A stretch of 64,000 nt of DNA, taken from NCBI GenBank assembly GCA_003194525.1, contig NBIV01000108.1:62001-126000 (forward strand), read 5' to 3'. Positions 30,531-39,901 of this stretch are shown here, one piece after another; positions within the stretch are counted from its first letter, which is position 1, and each line of letters starts with the position of its first letter. Below the pieces are notes generated by a model, which was not told where the DNA came from, did not search any database, and saw only the letters and a program-made list of their open reading frames with translations. A program made the translations under genes and the position numbers. Origin of the DNA: Gracilariopsis chorda (taxonomy: Eukaryota; Rhodophyta; Florideophyceae; Gracilariales; Gracilariaceae).

Positions 30531-31949
30531 ATGAAGTCCTCCCGAAGGCTTTCCATTTTGAATTCTAGACCTTCCAAGGTGAGGGGCGGGCTCAAACGTG
30601 CTCGACGCGACGTGCATAATCTTCTGTTCGAGATTCGACACCCTCGTAATTTCGTGATTGTTTCATTCCTCGTACTTCTGGCGCTTTCGATAGCCTTTCG
30701 TGCCAAACTTCGGCGATATGCGTATGATTCTCAACGGATGAATCCTGAGCTCTTTGACCCATCGCACAACGATCCTCGATCAGCGTTTTCAGAAGAAGCT
30801 TGTAACCGAAAGTATGACGCAGCCTGGTCTCTTCTGCACAACAAGAATGGTCACCCAGCAGAAAAGGATGCCGTGGATATAGCTTACTTCATTCAGGTCG
30901 GCAATGATTCAGTGATTTTATTGGAACGTCTCTTCAAGCGAATACATCATCCACGTAACATATACATCGTACACATTGACGGCAAAGTTAGCTCGACGTT
31001 GAGAGATGGAGTAGCCGCCCTGGTCAACAACTCTGAGATTTATAAGAAGAACATTCACATAATGGAGAGTGAAATGATAACTTATCGAGCAATTACAATG
31101 GTTATGAACACAATAGCGGCGATGACGATTGCTCTGGAAAAGCATAGCACTTGGGACTACTTCATTAATCTGAGCGGCGCTGATTATCCTCTTGTCTCAG
31201 TTGAAAACCAGGCACGCCTTCTTGCCAGACCACGGGTACCACCGGGCCGACTCAACTTCATTACTTTTTTTCCTAGAAAGGAGTGGATGTCATATTCCTT
31301 TCGGATTCGCAAACTTCATTGGGACCCAGCTATTGCCAGGAAGCAAGATCCTCATGCACGCCTGTATCTTCTACGTGGGCACGGTGAAAACCCAATGGAA
31401 TCAAATAGGTCTTTTATCTTTTCGAAAGCAGAAGCGTGGATGATTCTTTCTAGGCCTTTTGTCAAGTTTCTTATTCGAAGTTCGTTTGCTAAGAGAATGC
31501 TTGTATATCATAAGCATGTTCTATCTGTTCCAGAACATTACTTTGCAGACGTTTTGTACAACCATCCAGTGTGGCGCAAGACTATTGTTCCGGATGCCTT
31601 GCGTAAAGTGGTATGGTACTTACATGGGCATCGGTCAGGGCAACATCCGTACGTGCTTGACAAAGGGCAAACTCTCGATACGTTCTGGAGTTCTATTGAC
31701 ACCACCAGAAGTCTATTTACGAGGAAGTTCAGTCAACCAAATTCGGCACTAATGGACCGGATAGATATCGAACTAAGTGGAATTAGAGTGAATACAAGTT
31801 CACCAGGCTTTGAGAAACATGCGAAGCAGCGACACCGCTTCCTTGAAAGCCTTGTCAAACATTTCGACGATATCACTAAGAAAACGCTACGAGACCAAGG
31901 GTATTCTTCGCCTTCAAGTGCCTATCCTAAATTATCGACTTCGAACTAA
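30531..31949 (+). CDS. GT14 family glycosyltransferase (core-2/I-branching, GlcAT14/xylosyltransferase-like)
   Basis: The protein has 472 residues and type II topology: a basic cytosolic tail, a membrane anchor at 41-57 (FVIVSFLVLLALSIAF), then a luminal GT14 domain. Family landmarks are IAYFIQVGNDSVILLERLF, HHPRNIYIVHIDGKV, WDYFINLSGADYPLVS, FIFSKAEAWMILSRPFVKFL and HVLSVPEHYFADVLYNHP, the last being the SPE(x)YF block that holds the probable catalytic Glu. Plant members add glucuronic acid to arabinogalactan proteins; animal members make branched O-glycans or start proteoglycan chains. Acceptor and donor cannot be told here. The start at 30531 is the first ATG that gives the expected anchor. 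A 24-nt hairpin follows the stop. Confidence 0.88.
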   Translation: MKSSRRLSILNSRPSKVRGGLKRARRDVHNLLFEIRHPRNFVIVSFLVLLALSIAFRAKLRRYAYDSQRMNPELFDPSHNDPRSAFSEEACNRKYDAAWSLLHNKNGHPAEKDAVDIAYFIQVGNDSVILLERLFKRIHHPRNIYIVHIDGKVSSTLRDGVAALVNNSEIYKKNIHIMESEMITYRAITMVMNTIAAMTIALEKHSTWDYFINLSGADYPLVSVENQARLLARPRVPPGRLNFITFFPRKEWMSYSFRIRKLHWDPAIARKQDPHARLYLLRGHGENPMESNRSFIFSKAEAWMILSRPFVKFLIRSSFAKRMLVYHKHVLSVPEHYFADVLYNHPVWRKTIVPDALRKVVWYLHGHRSGQHPYVLDKGQTLDTFWSSIDTTRSLFTRKFSQPNSALMDRIDIELSGIRVNTSSPGFEKHAKQRHRFLESLVKHFDDITKKTLRDQGYSSPSSAYPKLSTSN

Positions 31950-31975
31950 GCGCGCTTCGCAGAAGTACTGTAATG

Positions 31976-31999
31976 AATCATGACTTATGACTCATGATT
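31976..31999. repeat. Inverted repeat after the GT14 stop codon
   Basis: AATCATGA (31976-31983) and TCATGATT (31992-31999) form an exact 8-bp stem around CTTATGAC, 27 bp after the stop. The right half contains an AP-1-like TGACTCA. It could be a 3' UTR hairpin or a binding site. Confidence 0.6.
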
Positions 32000-32145
32000 T
32001 TCTTTCAATTCCTACAATTTACAACCAGAATGTTAGTTTGAAGGTCAAGACGAAACATGGCATTCAAGGGAAGGGAAGCAAGGCAAGTTCGTATGGCCCG
32101 CTCACTTCAGACCAAAAATGCACAACATTCCTAGTTCGGCCTCTG

Positions 32146-33966
32146 TTACGGCGCTATATGGATGAACGATTCTGTAGTTAGACGGGTATTGCAACCAGGC
32201 ACCGGACATTTCCCGAAAACTGAAACTGTCTGATTTCCGCATATGGAACAGAACGCGTGATTGCATGGTGTCTTGAGGTGAGCGTTTTCTTTGCACATGA
32301 AACACTTCGCGTATGTTTCTAAACGTTTTGGAACACTCTGTCGTGGTTTGTGAAGTACGGATGCATTGGGTGCAGACGGAAATACATCTGAAGCAGCTGA
32401 GAGTACATTCTTCCGATGTTCTAATCGTTGGATTAGTTCGCGAGGGTCATCTTGGAATGAGGGTGGCGGAGGGGGAGGTATGTGTCTTTGAGACTTTTTG
32501 GGAGATCTTGTTCTCGTCTCCACCCTAGGTGGCAACACTGCAGAGTCCGGGGATACAGGGTCCTCATCGAAGCTGCGACGATCTGTCCGCGGTGGACTAG
32601 AATTTCGGGGTCTGGTGGGATATGAAGTTGAATTTTGTGTTGGCATGTTCGGTACATCTGTAGGTACTGTAGGTGCAGTGGCCTTGAGGAATAGACGAAG
32701 CTGCTCGCACTTGTCGAGCATTGCTGATGCTTCCCGTTGCACCTTCGCCTTAAGCGACAAGCGGGCATTCTTGTTAAGCTCCGACCCAATATCAAGTTCC
32801 TTAGAAGCTGGAACAAGAAGCGATAGTGCCTTCATGTAGCCCGCTTCAGCGGCACCCATGTTTCCCTGCTCTTCTTGCTCAATCGCTAAAAACGCGAGCT
32901 GTCGTCCACGATTGATCTTTTCTGCGAGACTTGGGTCGACTGTGGTTGGACCACGTTGCGCAAGATGGGCGGGAGTACCGTAAAGAGGTTGAGACGGTGC
33001 AGTATCGTATGCGTCTCCCCAGCCAATTGGAGCTGGCTGCGTCGGTAACCTTCGTGCGTGTCCTCCTTGGCTGAAAGCAATGGGGGCGGTTGATGATCCA
33101 TTGGGCGCTGCGGTGCTGTGATTGGGGCTGGTAGCTTCTGCAGATGCTGACGGTACGGCAGTGGACGGGTTATTTCCCGTTAAGGCTTGCGCAGCAAATA
33201 GTTCAGCCAGTTGAGCGTCCGTGTTACGATTACTAGGAAGAGCTTGTGCGATGTCGAGCATGGGGGCTGCGTCAGAAGGAAGGCTCGGGTTTGTGCTCGA
33301 CGCACTTTGCAAGTGCCTGTGGGTTTGACTTAGTGATCTTACCGGATCCCGCTCGTCTTCTGAAGCTGAGTCGAAGTTGGATAGGGGTGGCAAAGGTTCA
33401 TAGGGAAGGTCATAAATCTTGCTTTGGTTAAAACGTTGGCGATTTTCTTCTTTCCATTCCTCTTCTTTTCGCTCTCTTTCCGCTCGACGAGCCTTGCGAC
33501 GTGCATCCTTCGCTCGTCGTTTCACTTCGACTATGTCATCAGAAGGAATATCAGTATTTTGCAGTTGGGGAACGGAGCTGGAAGGGGAGGATGCCGACTG
33601 TGTGCTTGATGCAGCGGGTACACCATCCGTAGACTGTTTTCTGACATGTCGAGCTTTTTCCCATATCAGTGCTCGCAAAGACTTCTTCGCAGGGGCAACA
33701 TCACTGGAACGTCTCTCTTCGTCGATTTCTTGCTCGTCAGGTGCCGGGGATTTTGGTGGGGTAGCCTGAGTTTCGAGAGGAGGCATTTTCACGTCAGCAC
33801 TCGCACCTCGGCGAAGTTTTGCGAAGCGGAGCATTTCGTTTTCACCTGTATTCCCTTCGCCGCTCACGATCAACTTCAGATTCTGAAACCACAGCCGAAA
33901 CCAAATCCAGAAGGACATGAAGATACTTCGTAAATAAAGCTTAGCGGCAGAACGTTCAACGCTCAT
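32146..33966 (-). CDS. MIT-domain protein with C-terminal RING-like zinc finger
   Basis: The protein has 606 residues from the ATG at 33966. The frame is open 54 codons further without a better start, and ATGs at 33918 or 33834 are alternatives. An aromatic hydrophobic segment near the N terminus (RSIFMSFWIWFRLWFQNLKLIV) may anchor it to a membrane. A basic Glu/Arg coiled coil follows (VKRRAKDARRKARRAERERK). Residues about 344-425 form a MIT domain (INRGRQLAFLAIEQEEQGN through AGYMKALSLLVPASKEL), the module that binds ESCRT-III tails on endosomes. The C terminus (about 553-606) is a Cys/His finger, CFMCKENAHLKTPCNHAFC then CSICGNQ and CPVPGCN, most like a RING. The likely role is endosomal or ESCRT-linked, perhaps a ubiquitin ligase. 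The function is inferred from domains only. Confidence 0.78.
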   Translation of the reverse strand: MSVERSAAKLYLRSIFMSFWIWFRLWFQNLKLIVSGEGNTGENEMLRFAKLRRGASADVKMPPLETQATPPKSPAPDEQEIDEERRSSDVAPAKKSLRALIWEKARHVRKQSTDGVPAASSTQSASSPSSSVPQLQNTDIPSDDIVEVKRRAKDARRKARRAERERKEEEWKEENRQRFNQSKIYDLPYEPLPPLSNFDSASEDERDPVRSLSQTHRHLQSASSTNPSLPSDAAPMLDIAQALPSNRNTDAQLAELFAAQALTGNNPSTAVPSASAEATSPNHSTAAPNGSSTAPIAFSQGGHARRLPTQPAPIGWGDAYDTAPSQPLYGTPAHLAQRGPTTVDPSLAEKINRGRQLAFLAIEQEEQGNMGAAEAGYMKALSLLVPASKELDIGSELNKNARLSLKAKVQREASAMLDKCEQLRLFLKATAPTVPTDVPNMPTQNSTSYPTRPRNSSPPRTDRRSFDEDPVSPDSAVLPPRVETRTRSPKKSQRHIPPPPPPSFQDDPRELIQRLEHRKNVLSAASDVFPSAPNASVLHKPRQSVPKRLETYAKCFMCKENAHLKTPCNHAFCSICGNQTVSVFGKCPVPGCNTRLTTESFIHIAP

Positions 33967-34555
33967 CAGCGCTGTTGTACAGCAAGGATATCTAATGCAC
34001 ACGTCATTTCGCTTACAATTGTTCATGGCAACTTGTGCACACGCATGCACCAGCACAGGAGCATCATGCCTGTGGAAAGCGAGACAGTGTAGAAGCATCC
34101 TGGGCACCCGCGTCACGAGTCCCTCCACACGTGTATCCTGGTATCTACATACAGTAGCCTCAACACGCTGCTGGCTCTAGTTTGCTGGTCTCGAGCAATT
34201 CCAAACTCGCCTTTGGCTTGGTGATGAAGTGCGAAGGCGTAACGACAGCCCGAGAGTAACTCTAGCTAGGCTTACCACGAGTGCATCGATTCCCCCCTTT
34301 GTCCAACAGCTGATAATCTCGCTCCATGTGTTTATGAAGAAGATTTTGCTAGGAAATCTCGAGTGGATTGCGTTGGGAAGTCTAAAACAAGTATTGAGTG
34401 GTGTCCTACTAGTCATTTGTTTCATATCACAAGATCGAGGAAGCGACCCTTTTTAGAGCACAGCTTCTGCAAAAGTTTTTCCTCCGCTCCAGTTTAGCGC
34501 TTTATCTTGCAGAACAGTTCCTCTTTGGCGACAGTTTCGGGTGCTTGTCGACGGT
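33967..34555. other. Divergent upstream region of the MIT-RING gene and ATP23
   Basis: About 590 bp. Part of it may be leader of the MIT-RING gene. I see no TATA box or repeat. A + strand ORF at 34229-34456 has no family signal. Confidence 0.4.
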
Positions 34556-35255
34556 ATGGGTCTTTCTGAAGAAGCTGAGATGACCCGATGTCAAAAATTT
34601 CGAGATGAAGCGTTCAATAGGTACAGTATGCCCAGTCACCAATCCCCCCTCTACTGAATGTTACAATTTACCAAGTGTTGGAATTCTAACAAAACTATGA
34701 CAGTCACCCATCGGTAAAGTTCATGTTCAAGCATTTGAAACGGGGAGGTTGCGAACTCAGTCCGGAAAGAGTTATCTGTAAGAGATGCGACGGGCAGCTT
34801 GCTGGCGGATACCAGGATGATGGTGGCATCTTGTTATGTTCAAATCACCTAACTACACAGGAGCATGCGTCAAATACGCTTGTGCATGAAGCCGTGCATG
34901 CATTTGACCAGTGTCGTGCCAAACTGGATTGGGCAAATTGTGTCCATCATGCTTGTAGTGAAATTCGTGCCGCTGCGCTGTCAGGAGACTGCAGCTTTGC
35001 CAGAGAAGTGTTTCTCAGGCGTAACTTCGGTTTTGCAAAACAATTCCAAAGATGTGTTAAACGGCGAGCAGAGCTTTCGGTATCCCTAAATCCATATTGC
35101 CAAGGAGTTGCGGTAAGTTCGACCCTCGTCCTTCGGGAAGTTGCGGTGGTAACCGTTACCCACGTACTAACTCATACCCAAAGACCAAACTGGCTGTGCA
35201 GCAAGCATGGGACTCATGCTTCAATGACACCGCGCCTTTCGACAAGTTCCCCTAG
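34556..35255 (+). CDS. ATP23: Mitochondrial inner membrane protease ATP23 (three exons)
   Basis: Exons 34556-34620, 34704-35112 and 35184-35255 total 182 codons (181 residues). Introns are 83 nt (GTACAG...GACAG) and 71 nt (GTAAGT...CAAAG, with a perfect TACTAAC branch point at 35165-35171). ATP23 is an intermembrane-space metalloprotease and chaperone that matures Atp6 and helps assemble the F0 sector. The zinc site is HEAVH at 83-87 within NTLVHEAVHAFDQCRAKLDW. The family's Cys-rich blocks are all present (CKRCDGQLAGGY, CVHHACSEIRAAALSGDC, FQRCVKRRAELSVSLNPYC). The last exon restores the typical C terminus NDTAPFDKFP. Read without splicing, the frame runs into unrelated residues. The family usually has HELIH; HEAVH keeps the ligands. 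Confidence 0.93.
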
Positions 35256-35312
35256 AACCCTTTTGCATTTGCGGAAAGATGATAAAGCACATTCCTTCAG
35301 AAACCAGATGAT

Positions 35313-36731
35313 TCAATAGCAGCAGGAGCAATCAAAGGGACATTCTCCGTTCAGCCCCAGAGGTTGATCAGCTTTAATCTCATCATATGTCATGATGCGA
35401 AAACCTTCTTCAGTGTACCTTGTGGGCCCTTTCTTTTGCTGAGGTCTATTTATTTCCGTCTTGCTTGCCTGCTTCTTTGGAGATTTAATGCTGTCTTCTC
35501 GAAGGTTCACTCTTCTGCCTTTCTCTAGCTTCTTTTGGGCTTTTTGGCGTACCAGTTCCCCAAACATTGTATCTATCTCAGAATCCTCTCGATCCGTGCT
35601 ATGATCAACCCCGTTCCCTTCGCTGCGTTCACCCAAACCGGATGGAGAGTTTTGCTTGACGTTTCTTTTTGCTTCATCCCCTGAAAGCGACTTGGAAATT
35701 GAAGCTATCTTCTGGTCAGGATCCTTATCGTTTTTCTTGGGCGATATGAGTTTGGTGGGCCCTGCCTGTGCACTATGTTGGCCGTTCAGAAGCTTTCTTC
35801 TCTTCTTTTTCCGCGTCCTGGGTGAATCCGGAGTGTTAGGAACAGCATCGTTTACGTTCGGTAGCGTAACACGTTTGTCATTATCCGAATTAGGAGAAGG
35901 GGGAGAAGAGTTGGATGTGTTAATTGATTGGCCCGAGTGTAACGCATGATGTTTACGTTTCCGCCTTGAACGTTTTGAAGGTCCGTTTGGTGACGCATCT
36001 ACTGTGCAAGGCTCGCACTGCTCAGGAAACTCGGTTTTGATGGGGCTTTTGGCCCTGATAGTCTTCGGCTTTCCAGCTTTTGGAGACGCATGTGACTGGG
36101 ACCGATCCGTCAGTCGAGGGGATGTGTTGGACGCGCTCGCTTGCAGAATCTTTTGCCTCCCCGATGATGCCGAATTCTCCAGAGGCACAGGCACAGCGAT
36201 TATACGACGCTTTGGTGTCGTCATCGGAAGGGGATTAAGTTCTTCCCCTTCTTCTTCGGTTCCTGGAATGAAATCTGGATCATTGCTTTCGTCGTAGTTA
36301 TCTTCTGAACTGAACAGAGCAAAGCGAAGAGTAGTTGCATTCCGTACGAGATGGCGATTGGGAGATTCGTTGTCGTCATCGTCACGGGCTAGGCGCACCC
36401 CGATTGGGGAAGATGTGGGCTTCGGTAGTTTGTGCTGGGGTTTTGTTGGAATCTCAGCAACTGAAACGTTTTCAGCAAATCGAACGCGAGGTTTCCTTTT
36501 CGGCGTTGACGGAGAACGAGACGAGGTCTCCCGCCGTTTTGCTAAGCGTTTCTCGTCCTCAAGCCACTTCTGCACGGCTCTTTGCCGCGACTCTTTGGCT
36601 TTACCCGCTGCCAAGAACTGCGCTTGGTGCTCCCGCTGAGCCTTTTGTATCCGACGTCGTTGCAAACGACGTATGCGTCGCTTGCGCTTCGAAATCTGAA
36701 GTCGAGTTTTTGACATGTCAACCGTGACCAT
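35313..36731 (-). CDS. DUF1764 family nuclear-type protein
   Basis: The protein has 472 residues from the ATG at 36731 (ggcATGGtc); an ATG at 36716 is also possible. It is highly charged and mostly disordered, with many Lys/Arg clusters (KRKRRIRRLQRRRIQK near the N terminus, RSRRKRKHH in the middle) that look nuclear or nucleolar. The C-terminal ~35 residues (YTEEGFRIMTYDEIKADQPL, then ECPFDCSCCY) match the DUF1764 signature, a conserved eukaryotic C-terminal tag ending in CPFDCxCC. The molecular function of the family is not established to my knowledge. The gene converges with ATP23, with only 57 bp between the stops. Confidence 0.85.
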   Translation of the reverse strand: MVTVDMSKTRLQISKRKRRIRRLQRRRIQKAQREHQAQFLAAGKAKESRQRAVQKWLEDEKRLAKRRETSSRSPSTPKRKPRVRFAENVSVAEIPTKPQHKLPKPTSSPIGVRLARDDDDNESPNRHLVRNATTLRFALFSSEDNYDESNDPDFIPGTEEEGEELNPLPMTTPKRRIIAVPVPLENSASSGRQKILQASASNTSPRLTDRSQSHASPKAGKPKTIRAKSPIKTEFPEQCEPCTVDASPNGPSKRSRRKRKHHALHSGQSINTSNSSPPSPNSDNDKRVTLPNVNDAVPNTPDSPRTRKKKRRKLLNGQHSAQAGPTKLISPKKNDKDPDQKIASISKSLSGDEAKRNVKQNSPSGLGERSEGNGVDHSTDREDSEIDTMFGELVRQKAQKKLEKGRRVNLREDSIKSPKKQASKTEINRPQQKKGPTRYTEEGFRIMTYDEIKADQPLGLNGECPFDCSCCY

Positions 36732-37521
36732 GCCTTCGCATAAAGAATAAATGGGCAATCGCGAAGAACAGAGGTGTAAGACAAGAGACCAGGCCGGTTG
36801 CAACGTAGTTGAGCAAACAGTGGCTCCAGTCTTCTTACTGTTGAAGAAGCAAAGAGGCACACCCGCTACCTGTATCTACATTGAGACCGTTGCGAGTTCA
36901 GCCCGAACACAAGCTATAGCTACAAATGGTGGTTGGCAAGTACATAGTCAAAACGCATGAAATGCATAGAAAATGCATGTTTCGGCAGTATCGATGTTTG
37001 AAAATCCGGTTTCCCCTCGTTCGCGGTGGACGTCGACGTCACTGGCGTCGTCGCGCAACAAAGTTCTGTAAGGAAGAAATATTCTTACTATAGTTAAAAC
37101 AATGGCAAAAACACAATGTAAAGATAAATAAAATGTACTGGTATTGTTTGTCTTTTGACTATTGCCGGAGAGGCACGAAGGCCTTTGTTACAAGAAATTG
37201 AATTTGTATTGGAAGTACTTACAGCTCCTTTGTAAGGCTACGTTTCATTGTCCAATGAAAACTGAACATGACCTGGTCGTCGTCAGCACTTCACATCATG
37301 GTTGTCTACAGCACCCTTGGTAGAAAATTGAAGGAATCCGCCGCCTTCTCTGCAGCGACGAGGTGCATACTTGCAAGCTCGTACTAAGCCGACGCTTGCT
37401 GCAGCTCAAGACATGTGATATCAACTTACCTTCCTCTTTGTGGTTACCCTGAAGAAGCAGCGTCTTCTCGCACACTGCCTGTTTTGAGTGGTTGTTGTGG
37501 TCGAACTGGATAAACAGAGTC
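36732..37521. other. Divergent upstream region of the DUF1764 and DHQ synthase genes
   Basis: About 790 bp. It contains a double bZIP-type palindrome (37029-37040). The stretch from 37060 to 37260 is AT-rich. The GTG-led extension of the DUF1764 frame to 36860 is not accepted as coding. No gene is seen. Confidence 0.45.
37029..37040. promoter_or_regulatory. Double GACGTC palindrome
   Basis: GACGTCGACGTC is an exact 12-bp palindrome with two overlapping ACGT cores, flanked by GTG and ACTG. ACGT cores are bZIP targets. It lies about 300 bp from the DUF1764 start and 480 bp from the DHQ synthase start. Confidence 0.4.
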
Positions 37522-38853
37522 ATGACATCGTTATATGCAAATGCTATGGGTCCATCTTTCATCGTTCCGCTAGCAATGAATAACAGACGCCAACCAGAAG
37601 TTTTCACTTTGCGAAGATCTTTGTGCGATCCGACACACGTTCGGAGACGTTCACGATCCAGCCTTAAGACATCTGGCGTCACGATGGCAGCAGCCACCCC
37701 CACAGCTCAGTGCGAATATACCCTTCATGTCGACGCCGATTCCAGGAAGTATCCCATTCTCTTTTCAGAGGGAGTCATTTCTAAACCTGATACTTTCAAG
37801 CCATTTATTACTGGCGATAAAGTGCTCATCGTGACCAATTCAACCATAGCACCGCTTTACCTCAATCAAGTTAAGAGCGCAATTGCAGCTACTGGCGTTT
37901 CAGTCTTTGATGTTGTTCTTCCTGACGGTGAAGAGTATAAAAGCTTGGATTACGTCTCTCAAATCTGGGACGTGTGTATGGAGCACAGACTTGACCGCAA
38001 GAGCGTCCTTATCGCCCTAGGGGGAGGCGTAATCGGTGATACCACTGGCTTTGCTGCTTCCGCGTTTGTACGCGGTGTTCCTTTTGTTCAGGTCCCAACT
38101 ACACTGCTTGCCATAGTAGATTCATCCGTTGGTGGAAAGACGGGCATAAATCACCCAATGGGGAAGAACATGATAGGAGCGTTTTACCAACCGCATGCTG
38201 TTATCGTTGATTCTAATGTTCTAAAAACCTTGGATGACCGTCAGCTCGCGGCCGGTATAGCGGAAGTTATCAAGTATGGGATTATCTGCGACTGGCGTTT
38301 CTTTGAGTGGTGCGAGCAAAACGTAGAGCGTCTCTCAAGCAGAGATCCAGATGCCACGCAGTATGCAATGATTCAGAGTTGTAAATATAAAGCAGATATC
38401 GTCAGCCAGGACGAAAAGGAAAGTGGGTTGCGAGCTATTCTGAACCTGGGTCATACGTTTGGGCATGCGATTGAAGCAAGCATGGGCTATGGTTCGTGGT
38501 TGCATGGCGAAGCCGTTGCTGCTGGTATGGTAATGGCATGTGAAATGAGCGCAAGACTTGGTTGGATAAGCAGTGATGTCACACGAAGGGTCGAAGCTGT
38601 TCTAGCAAGAGCAAGCTTGCCAACCCGCCCCCCTCCCAGTGTTACTTTGGAGAGATTCATGACTTACATGTCAGTTGACAAGAAAGTTGAAGCAGGAGTA
38701 CTCAGGCTCATTTTATTGAAGGAGCCTGGAAAAGCTATCGTTACTTCAGATTTTCCTGAAAGCATTTTGTTCGATACGATCATGCACTACCAACAGTTAT
38801 ACAAAGAAAGCCCTGGAACATATGAGCATGCGACTTTGGGCCTTCCAAAGTAG
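37522..38853 (+). CDS. aroB: 3-dehydroquinate synthase, probably plastid-targeted
   Basis: The protein has 443 residues from the ATG at 37522. ATGs at 37546 and 37576 are alternatives, and the mature enzyme probably starts near the later MAAATPTAQ. The enzyme converts DAHP to 3-dehydroquinate, the second shikimate step. NAD-binding GGGVIGDTTGFAASAF lies near residue 166, and VPTTLLAIVDSSVGGKTGIN follows. The metal ligands sit in AAGIAEVIKYG (Glu), LNLGHTFGHAIE (His) and WLHGEAVAAGM (His). The N-terminal ~65 residues are rich in Arg/Ser and poor in acids (TLRRSLCDPTHVRRRSRSS), as in a transit peptide. It is a single-function enzyme of cyanobacterial/plant type, not part of a fungal AROM fusion, which argues for a plastid-bearing host. 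Confidence 0.95.
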   Translation: MTSLYANAMGPSFIVPLAMNNRRQPEVFTLRRSLCDPTHVRRRSRSSLKTSGVTMAAATPTAQCEYTLHVDADSRKYPILFSEGVISKPDTFKPFITGDKVLIVTNSTIAPLYLNQVKSAIAATGVSVFDVVLPDGEEYKSLDYVSQIWDVCMEHRLDRKSVLIALGGGVIGDTTGFAASAFVRGVPFVQVPTTLLAIVDSSVGGKTGINHPMGKNMIGAFYQPHAVIVDSNVLKTLDDRQLAAGIAEVIKYGIICDWRFFEWCEQNVERLSSRDPDATQYAMIQSCKYKADIVSQDEKESGLRAILNLGHTFGHAIEASMGYGSWLHGEAVAAGMVMACEMSARLGWISSDVTRRVEAVLARASLPTRPPPSVTLERFMTYMSVDKKVEAGVLRLILLKEPGKAIVTSDFPESILFDTIMHYQQLYKESPGTYEHATLGLPK

Positions 38854-38855
38854 CT

Positions 38856-39500
38856 TTATAAACAATACCTTTGAAGAACTGTCTGCGTGTCGTGCGTAGC
38901 GGGATCACCGAGAGACGTTGGGCACCTACATAGTTTGGTAATATGCTCCAATCCTAATGCCGGAAGCTTAGATAAATCAGCAGCTTCTCTGGCCCATGTT
39001 CTTACTATTGATTCGACGTCGAAACCTTGCCTTTCTCGAAGAAGTGGAAGCTCTCTTCGTCGGGATGCCGCTCTACGGCGACATTTGAGAACGAAATGAT
39101 CTACACTATTTTCTATACAGAGTCCGTATCCAAGCGGGCAGAAACATTTCCTGTTGTGTATAAATGCCGAGACGGGATGCAGCATCGGGACGTGGCTGAT
39201 AAATAAATGTCTGCGCCGAAGCCGTGTACGCTCTTCTCAAATTCACTTTGTTCAACAGGGGCTCAGGAACTTCGTTGATCGGCTCTCCGCTTGTAAAGCG
39301 GACACGGAGCTTTTGTTTAACCTCCAGGAAGTCGATTTCTCTTTCCAGCAGCTGCTCTGCGCGTAACCATGTGATTTCCTTTCCAAGGACATCAGCGGTC
39401 TTGTCTTGTGGTATTTCACAGCGCCCTGGCACCGAAACACTGCGTGACGTTCAAGGCGAAGTTTGCGTCGAAGTTCCCTCACGTACTATCTTGTCCGAAT
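38856..39500 (-). pseudogene. Probable degraded retroelement (reverse transcriptase C-terminal region)
   Basis: On the minus strand two overlapping frames carry protein-like pieces. One reads KCFCPLGYGLCIENSVDHFV then LKCRRRAASRRRELP, a C-x-C...C...H...C pattern like the zinc-knuckle tail found after reverse transcriptase domains of non-LTR elements. Another, just upstream (39106-39432), reads LRRAYTASAQTFIYQPRPDA then ASRLG, in the style of the linker before that tail. They lie in different frames with no intact start or RT core, so this looks like a frameshifted fragment. Identity is tentative. Confidence 0.35.
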
Positions 39501-39595
39501 TTTACTAGTTGGGATCGAGAAAGGGACCAATGGATACGACATGGTACAGACTCGATATACTTACCGCGCCCTGCATGTTCCGGAGAGAAAAACGA

Positions 39596-39901
39596 CTAAA
39601 TCCGTTTGGTATCGTTCAAAAGCCTTAACCTTATCGGACCACGAAGTGAATATAACTCATCAATAGGAATGACAAACCCGCGTTGTAGGATGCTGAGCTT
39701 GCCCTCCTTGGCCAAGCGATATGCAATAGAGCGTATGGTTTCCATTTCTTCCCGCCATCCATTGGAAAGTTGAGCATCCAGGCTTCGAACAACATCAGAG
39801 GGGCATATTGATTTCTGCGGGCCACGACTTTGCAACATGCTGTGTAGTTGGTTTTCGATGAGAAACCCAATCTTGACGCGATCTACAATGCTCTCCCCCA
39901 T
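39596..39901 (-). CDS. DUF3253 domain protein
   Basis: A small single-exon gene of 101 residues from the ATG at 39901. The core SICPSDVVRSLDAQLSNGWR, then METIRSIAYRLAKEGKLSIL, QRGFVIP and RGPIRLRLL, fits DUF3253. This is a small winged-helix-like family known mainly from bacteria: CPSEVAR, W-R near the middle, a helix ending in LA..G.I, then QRG and GPIRLR. The function of the family is not established. The length matches stand-alone members. It sits beside a degraded element and is divergent from TRM10. A bacterial origin by transfer is possible but not shown. The family call is from memory of the motif pattern. Confidence 0.68.
   Translation of the reverse strand: MGESIVDRVKIGFLIENQLHSMLQSRGPQKSICPSDVVRSLDAQLSNGWREEMETIRSIAYRLAKEGKLSILQRGFVIPIDELYSLRGPIRLRLLNDTKRI

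Noticed and set aside
36732-36860. N-terminal extension of the DUF1764 protein
   Set aside because: It would start at GTG, and the extra residues are unlike the Lys/Arg-rich body; the ATG at 36731 has a good context.
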